From: Vespula vulgaris
Taxonomy: Eukaryota > Arthropoda > Insecta > Hymenoptera > Vespidae
Length of the DNA stretch: 64,000 nucleotides
Reading direction: 5' to 3'
NCBI RefSeq assembly: GCF_905475345.1
Contig: NC_066599.1
Coordinates: 1,377,501 to 1,441,500 of the forward strand
Numbering within the stretch: position 1 is the stretch's first letter; the number at the start of each line of letters is the position of its first letter. Of this stretch, positions 48,149 to 59,999 are shown piece after piece. The notes below the pieces were generated by a model, which worked only from the letters and a program-made list of their open reading frames with translations, ran no database searches and was not told where the DNA came from. The position numbers were made by a program, and so were the translations under genes.

Positions 48149-51100
48149 CGATTTTATGACTCGAAGTCGAAGGTCTTCGTAATATCGAGAGCAAGTACCT
48201 CGGTGAAGGAGCCTGCCATTTTTGTATATGGCATTATAGGGGTGTGTGGTGTGTGTGTACAATGTATACATATATATATATGTGTGTATGTATATACATT
48301 TATTCTCGATGACGTTCGTGAGCGCGAAAATCACGTATACCGTGCTAATGACTTTTACTTCGATATACTTTAATCGCTTCGTGCACTATTGTTTTCTTTT
48401 TTTTCTGTTTTATTAATTACATACACGGAGAAAGTATCGTTTAAATATCGGATCGTAAATATTGAGAATCGTGTTGGTGTTATTTTTGTTATTAATGTCG
48501 GATTTAAAAAACGAGGAATTCGATGATTTGATATATATGTTTATATGTATATAATATTACGTAATAATATGTACAACATTGATATCATTTTAATCATAAT
48601 TATATCAATATGGATTTATTAATTTAGTAATTGTAATGTAATTGATTATATTTTATCGGTTTAATGATTTCATGGTCGACGTACTTATTTAATAAATATG
48701 ACATCAATATAAATAATAAGAATAATATTACATATATATATATATATGTATGTATACATAAATTTTTTATTGAAAATAATAAAATAGATACTTTAAATTA
48801 AATGGAAGTTAAAAGATGACGGGTAATGCAAATGGTAATTCCGAGAAAAAAGTTCATCATCCATGGTTATCACAATTATACCATAAAAACGTTAAATCTG
48901 TATAAGCAATCATCGATTGTGTAAAATGATACGGTGAAAGGAATGTAGAATCGATTCATCGTTGAACTAACACATAAAATTCTTATAAGAAGCAAACGTT
49001 GGATTATTATTGGTCCATGACACATGTACATGTAACTATACATATATACGTAGATGATTTGCCCTCGTAACGCATTCTATGATACGTTCTATCTCTCTCT
49101 TTATTTTTCTATTTTTTTTACACCACGTCTAACGTGCTATCAACTTGGCGTATAACTTACAATTAGCGCGATTAACATCGTTAATCGGCGTGGCCGATGT
49201 AAATTACGACCGTCTTTCATTGCGCACCGTTAATTTCCAATAATGTATTATCTACGTAGATTCCTACGAGTAAATATATACACGTGTGTCTGTGTGTGTG
49301 TAATTTTATCAGAAGAAATAAAAAGAAAGTTTTAAACGGTGGACCATTTACGATGGCCGATTAGAGAAGGTTGAAGCGTAACGAGAGATGCTTAGATTTA
49401 TTTCATTGACGAGATAACAGTCAATTTTTTTTGTTTTTTTTTCTTTTTTTATTGAAATAATTATTATCGTAAAGATTTAAAAAGAACGACGATAAAAACT
49501 TGATATTAAATAGATAAATGCCATTTTATATGATTTATATTAAAAAGAAAAGTTGCCATCTTGGAATATTGCCGTTTAGATTTTAGAATTTATATATGTT
49601 TATTTAGTAATTATCATATCAATATTAACGTTGTTATGTAATATCGGTAATATCAATAGTCATTGATATTAAAAGATAGAAAATATTGCATCGTTATAAG
49701 TTTTGTAATATTCCTTCTTCATTTTAACAGATTATTTACTTTTTCCTAATATTTATTCTTCATTAAAAGAGGGATATAAAAAAGAATTTGGACATAATTA
49801 TCAGAGATAATTAAGAGAGCATTCATTCGATATTTCAACACGAAAACGGGAAAATGTAATTCTTGAAAGTTACATGGAAGATTCTCTCGGATTTAACACT
49901 AAGATTAGATTAAGATTGTTTGCACCGTCTCTCTCTCTCTCTCTCTTCTTTATTAATATAGAGATATACATGCAAACAAGCATATCATATTCCTCGGTTG
50001 TCCGTTTAAAATCGTCTACAAATCCTTTCTCCTTCCTTGTTAAATCCCTGTTTAAGATGGTCTTAGACACGGTCACGATTTTATTTTTACCGTTCTCTAA
50101 GCGAATATAGTCGGGACGATCGTTTCTAAGCCGTCAAATATGAGAAAGAAAGATGGAAAAAAAATAGACAGAGACAGACGAACAGACAGAAAGAAAGAGA
50201 GAGAGAGAGAGAGAGAGTTACAGTGACGTTTCTATCCAATAAGTTCATTGATTTACCATTAAAAAATAGGCTACTCTTTTCGAAAAGCTTTGACATTCGT
50301 AAAACTATCCAAATGATATTTAAAAAAAAGGAAAAAAAATAAAAATTTTTTATTATCTATAAACTTGGTGTCGTACGACGACTTTCGATAAAAATCTCTC
50401 TCTTTCTCTCTCTAATAAATTTCAAACTTCATCGTTGATTTTATATTGGGTCTTGAAAATAAAAAAAAAAAGAGAAAAAAAAGAAGAAAATAAAGAAAAA
50501 AGAAATAAATAGGACGAAGAAATTCGCGTGAAAGTAAAGATATTTATCGGTTAGAAACTTAATTAGCCTTTGAAGATTTTAGATGGAACGAATAAAAATA
50601 TTACGTTTTTATTGTTTTACATGTGTAAACTTTGAATAAAATCTTTCCTTGATTATCGTTACGAACTCGTAAAGATCGTTACGACACGTCTATCTATTTC
50701 TAGCAAGTAATGACGTTATCTATGAACAAAATGATCATTATTAAGTACATACGTTACAAAGCAAATAATGCTTCGATCAAGGATAAAAAGACGCATAACA
50801 CGCGTGACTTAGGAATATTTTTCTCTTTTTTTTTCTCTGTTTAATTTTTCTGTTTCTTCTTTATTAATTTTTTCTTTTCTTTTTTTTTTTTTTTTCATAC
50901 GAATACAGCCAACATGTTGCGTAGAGAAACGTGCTAGTTAAATAGATTTTTCTTTTTTTTTTTTCTTTTCCTATTTCTTTTTCTTTTTCATTAGAAAGGA
51001 AAGTGTCGAGTTTCTTATTTTTGTAAAGTTATGATTGAAACGCAGAGAATCGGTGTGCGTGCACGCGTGTATGCGTTTGTTGGAACAACACTGTCCCAAA

Positions 51101-52097
51101 TACGAAACGATCTTTAAATTATCTTTCTCTAGTATCCTAGAAATTAGCATGTCAATGGCACATCGCTACCGTGAACGTACATACATGTCTGACACGCTCT
51201 TAATTACGGTTTCAACTATAATAAATTCGAAGTCTTTCGTGTCGGCGATTGAGACAGGTGAAAGCCTGCTATGTAGTCTATCAAAAACGCAAATAGGGAA
51301 ATCGAACGCGTAAGATGTAACATGCGTTTAAATAACGTTGAAATTTCATAAACGTACAACACGTGTTTCTTCATTTTTCTCCCCCTTTCTTTTTTTTTTT
51401 TTTCATTCATAACGATTGATATTTCATCGATATTTCGACGGTATTTCAGATTTCTTTTCTTTTCCGATTGAAACAATTGAATTGATTTCATTTATTTATA
51501 TTTTTTTCTTCTTCCTTTTTTTTTCTATAGAAAATAATTACGATAGAAAAATCTTACATATTTATATATAATAATTGTTAAAGTTTCACTTACAAACACC
51601 GTAGAATGGAAATTCCTATTCCAAGGAAATACATTGCAATTAAAAGTCTATATATTACGTTAGAATATGACTTAATTGTTGAAGCAGAAAACGAGTTCGA
51701 ATAGTAATACGAATTCTTCGAGGAGAAAAAGAAAAAGACAAAAAAAAAAAAGGGAAAATGTTCGTTCCGATAGAACTACTCTAACGAGTTCGCAGCTATA
51801 AAAATTTCATCGGTCGAGGCAAAGAATAAAAAAGAGAGAGAGAGAGAGAGAGAGAAAGAAAAAAGAATTAGCGATTCACTTCACCTTTTCTTTCTTCTAT
51901 GCAAACCGTAATATGCAACTGCAATTTGATGCACTAAATTGCAGTAAACCGAACGTACGCATCTTTCCCAGGCAAAAGAAACTATCCTAGTAGTTAGATA
52001 CGCATGATTTAAATTCGATTTGAAGAAACGAATATGTTCGTTTTTCTCGTATCTGTAAAAGAATTTGTGTGTACACGTGCACACGTGTGTATGTATA

Positions 52098-52101
52098 TGT
52101 A

Positions 52102-52132
<31 letters not shown>

Positions 52133-52180
52133 CTCTCTTTCTCTGTGTGTATATATATATATATGTGTGTGTGTTGTGTG
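52098..52180. repeat. (CT)n-(TG)n-(TA)n-(TG)n
   Basis: Compound array of adjoining dinucleotide repeats. Confidence 0.9.
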
Positions 52181-53640
52181 TATCCATCGACAAATCCACA
52201 GAAAGAGCTGCTCGGCTGAATCGAATAAGCGGAGTATGTATCGCGGCACGTGCGTTACGTGAAACCATGCAATATTCGACGATGGCATAAAAGTGCATAT
52301 GCGAGCGTGCAGTTCCTACACACGCTGCACAGCAGCCTCCGTCAGGGACTTTCTCCAGCCTGGGGCATTTGCGCGCGCGCGATCACGCGCGCTAGTAAGT
52401 ACTTACTTTGCCATAAGTTCGTGATCACATGTGTGTATCTGTAAATTTCCTCGTTCGATTCTTTTCACGGAAACGTCAAAAAATACAGGATAGTATTTAC
52501 TTAATAAAAAAGAAGAAAGAAACAGATAGAGAGAATATGAAAATTACAAACGAAATCGATTCTTTATCGTTAAATCGTTTAAATAATATAATAATAAATA
52601 AATGAAAATATAATGCTAATAGTAATATGGTATATATAATATTAATAAATATATTTGGAAGTATTACGATGCGACAAGATGGGTACAATTGGTTGAACTA
52701 TAATAAAAAGAAATAATAATAATAATAATTAAAAAAAAGATAGAATAGAATATAAAGAAAAATGTTGCTGAAGGTTTATATAATCGTAATGGATAAATAG
52801 AGTAATAGAGAAAGTATAATAAATAATGAGAAAGAAAATGTAGTGGAACTAAGTGGTCGATATATCATTATAATTAAATCCAACTACCTATATGATAACT
52901 TATAGTAATTTAAAAAATATATATATATAATAAACATAGATAAACTTTTTTGACGTTAAGATCAACGTTAAAATCTTTCTTTTCTTTTCTTTTCTTTTTT
53001 TTTTCAACAAAGCTCTCGTTAATATTCTCGCATAATAAATGAGAATCGATTAGAATTATTTACTCGTATCCCCATTAATAAGGTTGTCAACGTATGAATA
53101 TTTACTAGTTAACGCGGTACATATTGTCCTTCTTACAAATTAATATTAATAACAATAACAACGACAATAATAATAACGAGCATAATCATCGTTGGAATTT
53201 TACTTGTAAAACACGTTCATGATGAAGAAAAGCTCGCTCGTTTCTCGTGAAGAGCACGCTCCAACGGAATTAGCATAAATCCAAAAGCAGAGCTCGTTAC
53301 GTATGGCTTTTGGTTCGTGTCTCTCGCATGTGACAGGTGTTCCTTGGCTCTTCTTCCAATTGTATGTTCGAGTCTCTTCGAGATCATCGTCTTTTTCTTC
53401 TTCTTCTTCTTCTTCTCATACTTCATCTCCTTCTTTCGAGCTTAACACTTTGCATTCTTTTGTAACTATCGTCGTTCGTACATACATAAATACATAGCTA
53501 TATATATATATATATGCATACGTGTATACACGTATACATATGTATATATACGTTCGTTCGCTATTCCGCTCATAGGAAGCCCAAACTTTTATAACTAAAA
53601 TCTGACGCATTGAAAATATATGTGCGAGCGAGTTAGAATC

Positions 53641-53715
53641 TTGCTGGTTTGCTTGCTTGCTTGTTTGCTAGCTTGCTTGCTTGTTTGCTTGCTTGTTTGC
53701 TTACTTGCTAACTCT
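53641..53715. repeat. (TTGC)n tetranucleotide repeat
   Basis: About seventeen units of TTGC with TTGT, TAGC and TTAC variants. Unlike the other repeats here it is neither pure pyrimidine nor TA-based. Confidence 0.9.
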
Positions 53716-55375
53716 GGCCTTTAAAGTCCTCTTCGTAGAAAATGCATAATTGTACGCGAGAAACCACGTGGAAATATACTCGTTTGTAATGCAACCTGGA
53801 ACTAAGAAGGTGTTACTTCCAAACGGTACCTACTATATAAGAAAATGAATTTATTTTTTTGGGGAATTTTCTTTTTTTTTTAATCTTGTATTATTATTAC
53901 CTTTTCCTTTTTTTTTGTTTTGATTATATCGATATTATTTATATCGTTGTTATCATTAAAATATATAATCGTTAATGATATAATATCACAAGTATTATTA
54001 ATTTATGTCATACATTGGAATAAAAAAAAAAGAAAAAGAAATATAAATGCATTTACGAATAAGAGTTTGGAATACATAAGTAATATTAGCATAATGTTTT
54101 CAAGGTCTCGAACATTATCAATGTAAATTTCACACCTACATAACTTCCGTATTCATCATACGACAAAATCGTACGATTAAATCGCTCGAGACAGGAAAAG
54201 GAAGTATCGCATGATATTGCATAAACTTCGTGCTGCAACGTTTTGAAATAAAAAACGAAAAAGAGAATCGATTCGGATATCCTCTTTCTCGCTTGAAAAA
54301 ATTTTATCCTTTTCAATTTGATTCAATGATCTAATACAATGATTAGAAATCGAAAATACATAAATAAAAAACCGATCGATTTCGTTCTTAAATGAAATAA
54401 AAAAATTTACAGATTTAGAGTTTCACTTTACGGAATTAAACATTTCGATTTATTATTTTCATATATTTTTTTTTTATGTGTATATATATATATGTATATA
54501 ATAATTTTGTCATTAATATTATATATTCAATATTTTCTTTCGTAAAGATTTTAATTTGTAGAATTATTATTATTATTTTAATTCAAGGCTATAGTATGAC
54601 GATTGAAGATTTTTATATTAATACTAGGTATGTTTTACAAATAATTTTAATAATATTTTTCACGTAATTACTTAAAAATATTGTTCATACATTCATACAT
54701 ACGTATATATACACATATTAGTTTAATTATATCCTTTGTTAGTAAAGTGTAATGATTAAGATGTTAAGATTATGTGAAAGTTAAAGACAACAAAGCGAAT
54801 ACTCTCCTATCGTAACATCTTGATCAATGAGCCCATAATTAGAATTTCTCGAACACTATTTATCGTTTCTCTTTGGTTATTCGTTAAATAATGTGTCTCG
54901 AAAACGAGATCGACCTTTATCGTTCATCACTGAACGTCTAAGCAAGCTATTAACAATATACACACGTACACATATTCACGCACGTACATATATTCGATAA
55001 AAAAGAAACAATCAAGATACGAGATTGGAAATTCCTCTCTAATAATTATTATATATAAAAAAAAAAAAATTACAAGCAAAGAAAAAAAGAAGAAGAAACG
55101 TAAGGAACAAGGGATGAAAGAAAGAAAAATAATTTTTCTTTTCTTCTTTTTTCTGTTTTATCTTACTCCGTATTAATTTCACTTTGTTGTTTTTAACTTT
55201 CACATAATCATAGCGCTTTTCTAACACGCTAGGCACGTATTTAGAAGAGATGGAGATCGTTAGACCGTCTGCCGAAGGAACGCGCAGAATTTCCCTTTCT
55301 CTTCGCGATAGTAACGCGACAACGTGCTTTCGATCTCGAGAGGTTGCTTCGAGTCGAAAGTCGCCCACTTCGATC

Positions 55376-55445
55376 CTCCTCCTCTTCCTTCTTCTTTTTC
55401 TTCTTTTTCTTCCTCTTCTTCTTCTTCTTCTTCTTCTTCTTTTTT
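55376..55445. repeat. (TCC)n/(TTC)n
   Basis: Pyrimidine trinucleotide tract. Confidence 0.85.
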
Positions 55446-56156
55446 CTTTATTTATTTTCTCTTTTTTTTATCTTCCTTCTTCGATCGACAGATTTACGGA
55501 GAGACCAGAGAGTACCAAATCGATGACCTACATTCTTCCAAGACTTTCAGTGTCTCGATCGGACAATATATATGTATATGTGTGTGTGTGTATGTGTGTA
55601 TATATATGTATATGTATATCGATCGTGTAGAAAAGATCGAACGATCCAAAGGATTCAGATCTTTCTCACGGATCTTCGGATATGTACAAAAGGTAACCCA
55701 AACTCGTTTATTATATGATAGAAAGAGATGGTATATCGTGACGTATGAGAAAAAGTACTTCGAATCTTATTTGTAAATTTATATAAATGAATTTATAAAT
55801 GATGATATATATATATATATGTATATATTTCATTGAATTTACATAATAACTTTTTAATTATTATAAAGTTTTTTTTATGTTGAGTAGATATTTATAATTT
55901 ACGTTACTAATTACGATTGAAAGTCATATATTTGTTTAGTATATACATATAATAAATAATTTTTAAATGACTCGAATTTAATATAGCCAGATCAGACAAT
56001 ACAAAAAAATCATATAAAGTGATATAACATTAAAATATTAGTATAGCTGTAGCTATAAAAAAGAGAGAAAGAGAAGGAGAAATAAATACTAAAAGATCGA
56101 TCATTGGTACAAGTTATCGTAACTTGTACATTCGCTTCTTTCTTTTTCACACTCCT

Positions 56157-56234
56157 ATCATCATCGTCATCATCGTCGTCATCGTCATCATCGTCATCGT
56201 CATTGTCATCGTCATCATCATCATCATCATCATC
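56157..56234. repeat. (ATC/GTC)n trinucleotide tract
   Basis: About 26 triplets alternating ATC and GTC, ending in pure ATC. Frames read Ile/Val or Met/Thr and have no flanking coding context. Confidence 0.9.
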
Positions 56235-56359
56235 CTGCTCGTTGAGAAATTACCAGTACGAGATTTCGAGCCGTTGATTTCGCGCCTGCTACTCGTTCTC
56301 GATGTCGCGATCGCGATATATATTTCGAAGGTACCGACGAGAGTACAAGAGAAACTTAA

Positions 56360-56466
56360 ACATATATATATATATATACATACATACATACATAGACATA
56401 TAAATACACATATATATTTGTATATATACATATATGCGTATGTATGTATTTATGTATGTATGTATA
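56360..56466. repeat. (TA)n-(CATA)n with inverted (TATG)n
   Basis: CATA units on the left are mirrored by TATG units on the right around an AT-rich centre. Confidence 0.85.
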
Positions 56467-59093
56467 GGTATATTTCGTTCTGGAAGGGCCGACAGGTGGT
56501 TTCCGTGCGAATTAACGAGTCTCGACGATTATCTTTCATACATACTTTTCGAGCCTAACAGCAACGAGCAGGAGACGTCTCTGAGACGTTTAATTGGCGG
56601 CTTGCTCCTGAACTCACTTGTGAAAGAGAAAGAGAGAGAGAGAGAGAGAGTTTGAATCTGTCGAAATATTTTCGAACAAAAAAGAATATTCGAAACCTTC
56701 GTCGAGAACAAAAAATAAATGATCGATTGTTCTTGATGTTTACTATTTAAAGAATAATGTTTATATTATCTTTTCTCTGTATGTTCTTTTTTTCTTTTAG
56801 AATTTTTATAAGTAATACAACTAAATGTTTTTATACTCTCTCTCTCTCTCTTATTTATTTAATTTTATTTAATTATTTTTTATTGTTTAATATAGATAAG
56901 GAATTTGTAATAATTACAATGTTTTATGTCTTTTCTTTCTTTCTTTTTTTCACTTTCTTCTTATATTCGTTATTATGTTCCCTTTCATTTCTTTCTCTCT
57001 TCCACCTCCTCTCGGTATTAAACTACCAAAGTAAATTTTTATTTATTTTAATAAGCGAATTATCATATAGAGAAGTATCTATTAATTCTCATATACTCGA
57101 ATTCTCTCTGATATTCAGTATCTTTCTACTTGTCAGATAAAGAATATCATTTTTCACGATATATCCCTACAAGCGATCGATTTCGTAGAAGCATGTAAAC
57201 GTGAAGTGACACATATGACGATAACAGTCAGAAAAATAAAGAAAAATAATCGAAAAGAGGATTTTCTCGATCGGGTATTTTCTATTTTTATCTCGATAGA
57301 ATCGTAACACTATGCAGCGTCCTAGGGTATATATAAAGAGATCGTTTCGTTCTTCCGTGTCGTTTGATATGGGAAATGAAAGAAAAAGGGAGGACGAGAT
57401 ATAGATATATACATATATGTACACACACACACACACACACATATATATACTTTCACATATATATATGTATGTATATATACGCAGAAGAAATTCTTGCTTT
57501 CTCAAGCACGGACACATTTATCTGGCTGCTGTGATCGGATGAACGAGTCCGATCGAGTCTCCAGTTTCATTTATATTGACTTTTGCTGCTCTCGGTTTTG
57601 TTACTTCGTTACCGAGAAGAGGGAGAGGAGGAGGATACACGTACGAGTTTTTGATAAAGTTAACCGGGGTAATTAACGCGCCAACTATAATCGTAGGTGA
57701 TCTAGTTTGCGTTAAGAACTTCTTCCTTGGTTTATCTCGTGGGACCAAGTAACCTTGTGGTTCAGCTAGCGAATTCCTCTTACTTATTTACTCGTATTCT
57801 TTGCTCATAGAAAGATGAAGAAGAAGAAGAAGTTAATCTTCTCGAGTACTAGAGAGATAATGAGAATGGAGAAAATGATTTCTGCGTTATATCTCTTTTT
57901 CTCTCTTGGAAGAAAATTAATTGACACTTTTTTTTCTTCTTCTATTGTTTTTCGATAAGTATAAGAGGAAAAAGAAACGTTATTTCATTTCATAGATCGT
58001 TGAAAAGAGAAAGAAAAGAATATAGAAACTAAATAGAAATTAGTATAAAATAATACAGTAAAATATATAGATTTTGGATTTGGGTATTATTAGAAGCGAG
58101 TATAAAAGATGTGTTGTATTTGACGTATCATGGTATATAATAGATAGATATAACAATGCTTCGTTATTTGTATGTCTAAATAATTTATTAATTTATTTGA
58201 GAAGATAAATAATTAAATATAGTTAACGAAGCATAGAAGAGAGAAAGAGAGAGAAAGAGGAAGAGATACAAGATCTTATAAAACTTGGGAAGACAATCGA
58301 TCTTTTTTATAGTATCAGCAAATACTATTAGTCTAAAAATATATCTGCAATTGAAATGAACTTTTCTAAAGATGATCGTGATAAGAAGCTAGCGAGTTCT
58401 TTGACTTTATTGAATTTCCGTAAAAAGTAATTAAGATATAGAAAGTGATTACGAGATGCGGAGACGTTTAAAAGGAAAAGGAAACGAAAATTCTACGATA
58501 TTGCATTTTCATTTTCAATGTGCGAACTATAATGTTAATTTTAATTAACGTTACATTTCATTCGAGTTTCAAGATGATTGCAAGAAGATAAAGATATATA
58601 CATATACATACATATATATATATATATACATACGAATATACATAGCAAGAAGCAGACAATTATCGTTTGAAATAAGTTCAAGAAGATAAACATCATTTTT
58701 CTCGAATCAATTCACGCACGAAGAAAGAAAGAGAGAGACGAGAGAGAGAGAGAGAGAGACAGACAGATAAAGAGATAGACAAGTTTCTTTAGAATAAATC
58801 GTCGATCTCAACTATCTAGTATCTCAAGATCAAGGATCGAGAAGATAGGGATCGATCGTAGAAAGAGAAAGAGAAAGAGTAAGAGAGAGAAAAGGAGAGA
58901 GTATTCCAACACGATAACGTTAGCTCTCTAACTCGTCCGGACATAAATCCTTTGCTTACTGACTCGTACGAATTAAGAAAATCACGGGCTGAATCCTCGC
59001 TCTTCTCTCAGGGATGTTCAAGGATAAATGTTGAAGTAGAACGAGGATGCAAGAGAAGAGTAAAGAAGATGATGATTCTCTTTCTCGAGCTTT

Positions 59094-59130
59094 TCTTTCT
59101 CTCTCTCTCTCTCTTTCTCTCTTTCTCTCG
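59094..59130. repeat. (CT)n microsatellite
   Basis: CT run with TTT interruptions. Confidence 0.85.
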
Positions 59131-59321
59131 GTCGAGAGCTAATCGAGCGAGTCGAGAGACAAGCCTTGCGAGAAGGTAAAAGCGACAGAAATCGCTGGGC
59201 TCTGCCATGTGTTTTTCGAAAGAAAACAAAAAGAAACACACGCAACAACAACAAAAAAAGAGTTAAAGGGAGATAGGAAAACGTGGAGGCGCAGGATTTT
59301 CTATCTCTCTTTCTCTTGGCC

Positions 59322-59323
59322 AC

Positions 59324-59357
<34 letters not shown>

Positions 59358-59386
59358 GCGTGTGTGTGTGTGTGTGTGTGTGCGTA
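59322..59386. repeat. (TA)n-(TGTA)n-(TG)n
   Basis: TA run, TGTA units, then TG run with CG interruptions. Confidence 0.9.
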
Positions 59387-59431
59387 CACCGTCGAAAGCA
59401 TTGAAGCAGAGCACAGCATCACCAGGAACAG

Positions 59432-59493
59432 CGTCATCATCATCATCATCATCATCATCATTATCATCATCGTCGTCGTTGTCGTCGTCGTGT
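59432..59493. repeat. (ATC)n-(GTC)n
   Basis: ATC units pass into GTC units. Confidence 0.9.
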
Positions 59494-59536
59494 CGTTCTA
59501 CGAAGGGACCCTGAGAAGTTGAATAACCTTCATTAG

Positions 59537-59554
59537 AAAAAATAAATAAATAAG

Positions 59555-59589
<35 letters not shown>

Positions 59590-59592
59590 ATA
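59537..59592. repeat. (AAAT)n
   Basis: About thirteen AAAT units with one AAGT variant. Confidence 0.95.
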
Positions 59593-59881
59593 TCGCGTGA
59601 TGTCCTTCGTACTTTGCTAATGTAAGAGAAGTTAATTGCTCTATACGTCGGTCGATGCCATTCGAAAATAATATTCTCGCAACTGAGATCGTTATAATGC
59701 CACTGTTACGCGCGATGTTTTGTCGAGCGCGACCTCGTGGAACGTTATTAACCATCTTCTCTCTTCTCTCTGCCATCAGAAGAGTGTTTATGCGTATGTA
59801 TGCATCTACGTATGTGTAGGTATCAACATCTTATATATTATACATCTCTCTCTCTCTCTTATTTTATAAGTCACGCGTTCT

Positions 59882-59886
59882 ATGTA

Positions 59887-59949
<63 letters not shown>

Positions 59950-59953
59950 GTAT
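59882..59953. repeat. (TG)n-(TA)n-(TGTA)n
   Basis: TG run, about 18 TA units, TGTA units. Confidence 0.95.
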
Positions 59954-59999
59954 TACAGACAATTTATAGTTACACGAAACGTCGACGATATTTTATGCT

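Larger units (their letters stand above)
43990..52070. other. Non-genic block
   Basis: No supported gene. Contains C/T-rich DNA at 44158-44240, a Ser/Arg/Lys-type GA tract at 45284-45366 ending in a perfect 9-base inverted repeat, (TTTC)n at 45627-45695, a 14-base minisatellite at 45892-45960, GC-richer patches at 45410-45620 and 46560-46800, (ATT)n at 46853-46918, and an ATTA-rich patch with a hairpin at 49100-49260. 48400-49060 and 49420-51000 are AT-rich unique DNA. Confidence 0.5.
52410..59999. other. Non-genic block
   Basis: No supported gene. AT-rich DNA dominates 52440-53200 and 53820-55000. Repeats include (TTGC)n at 53641-53715, (TCC)/(TTC)n at 55376-55445, an (ATC/GTC)n tract at 56157-56234, an inverted CATA/TATG array at 56360-56466, and clustered repeats at 59094-59592 and 59845-59953. 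A TAATTAACGCGC word occurs at 57670-57681. Confidence 0.5.

Noticed and set aside
56124..56558. Open frames across the (ATC/GTC)n tract
   Set aside because: Ile/Val and Met/Thr strings are direct products of the trinucleotide repeat.
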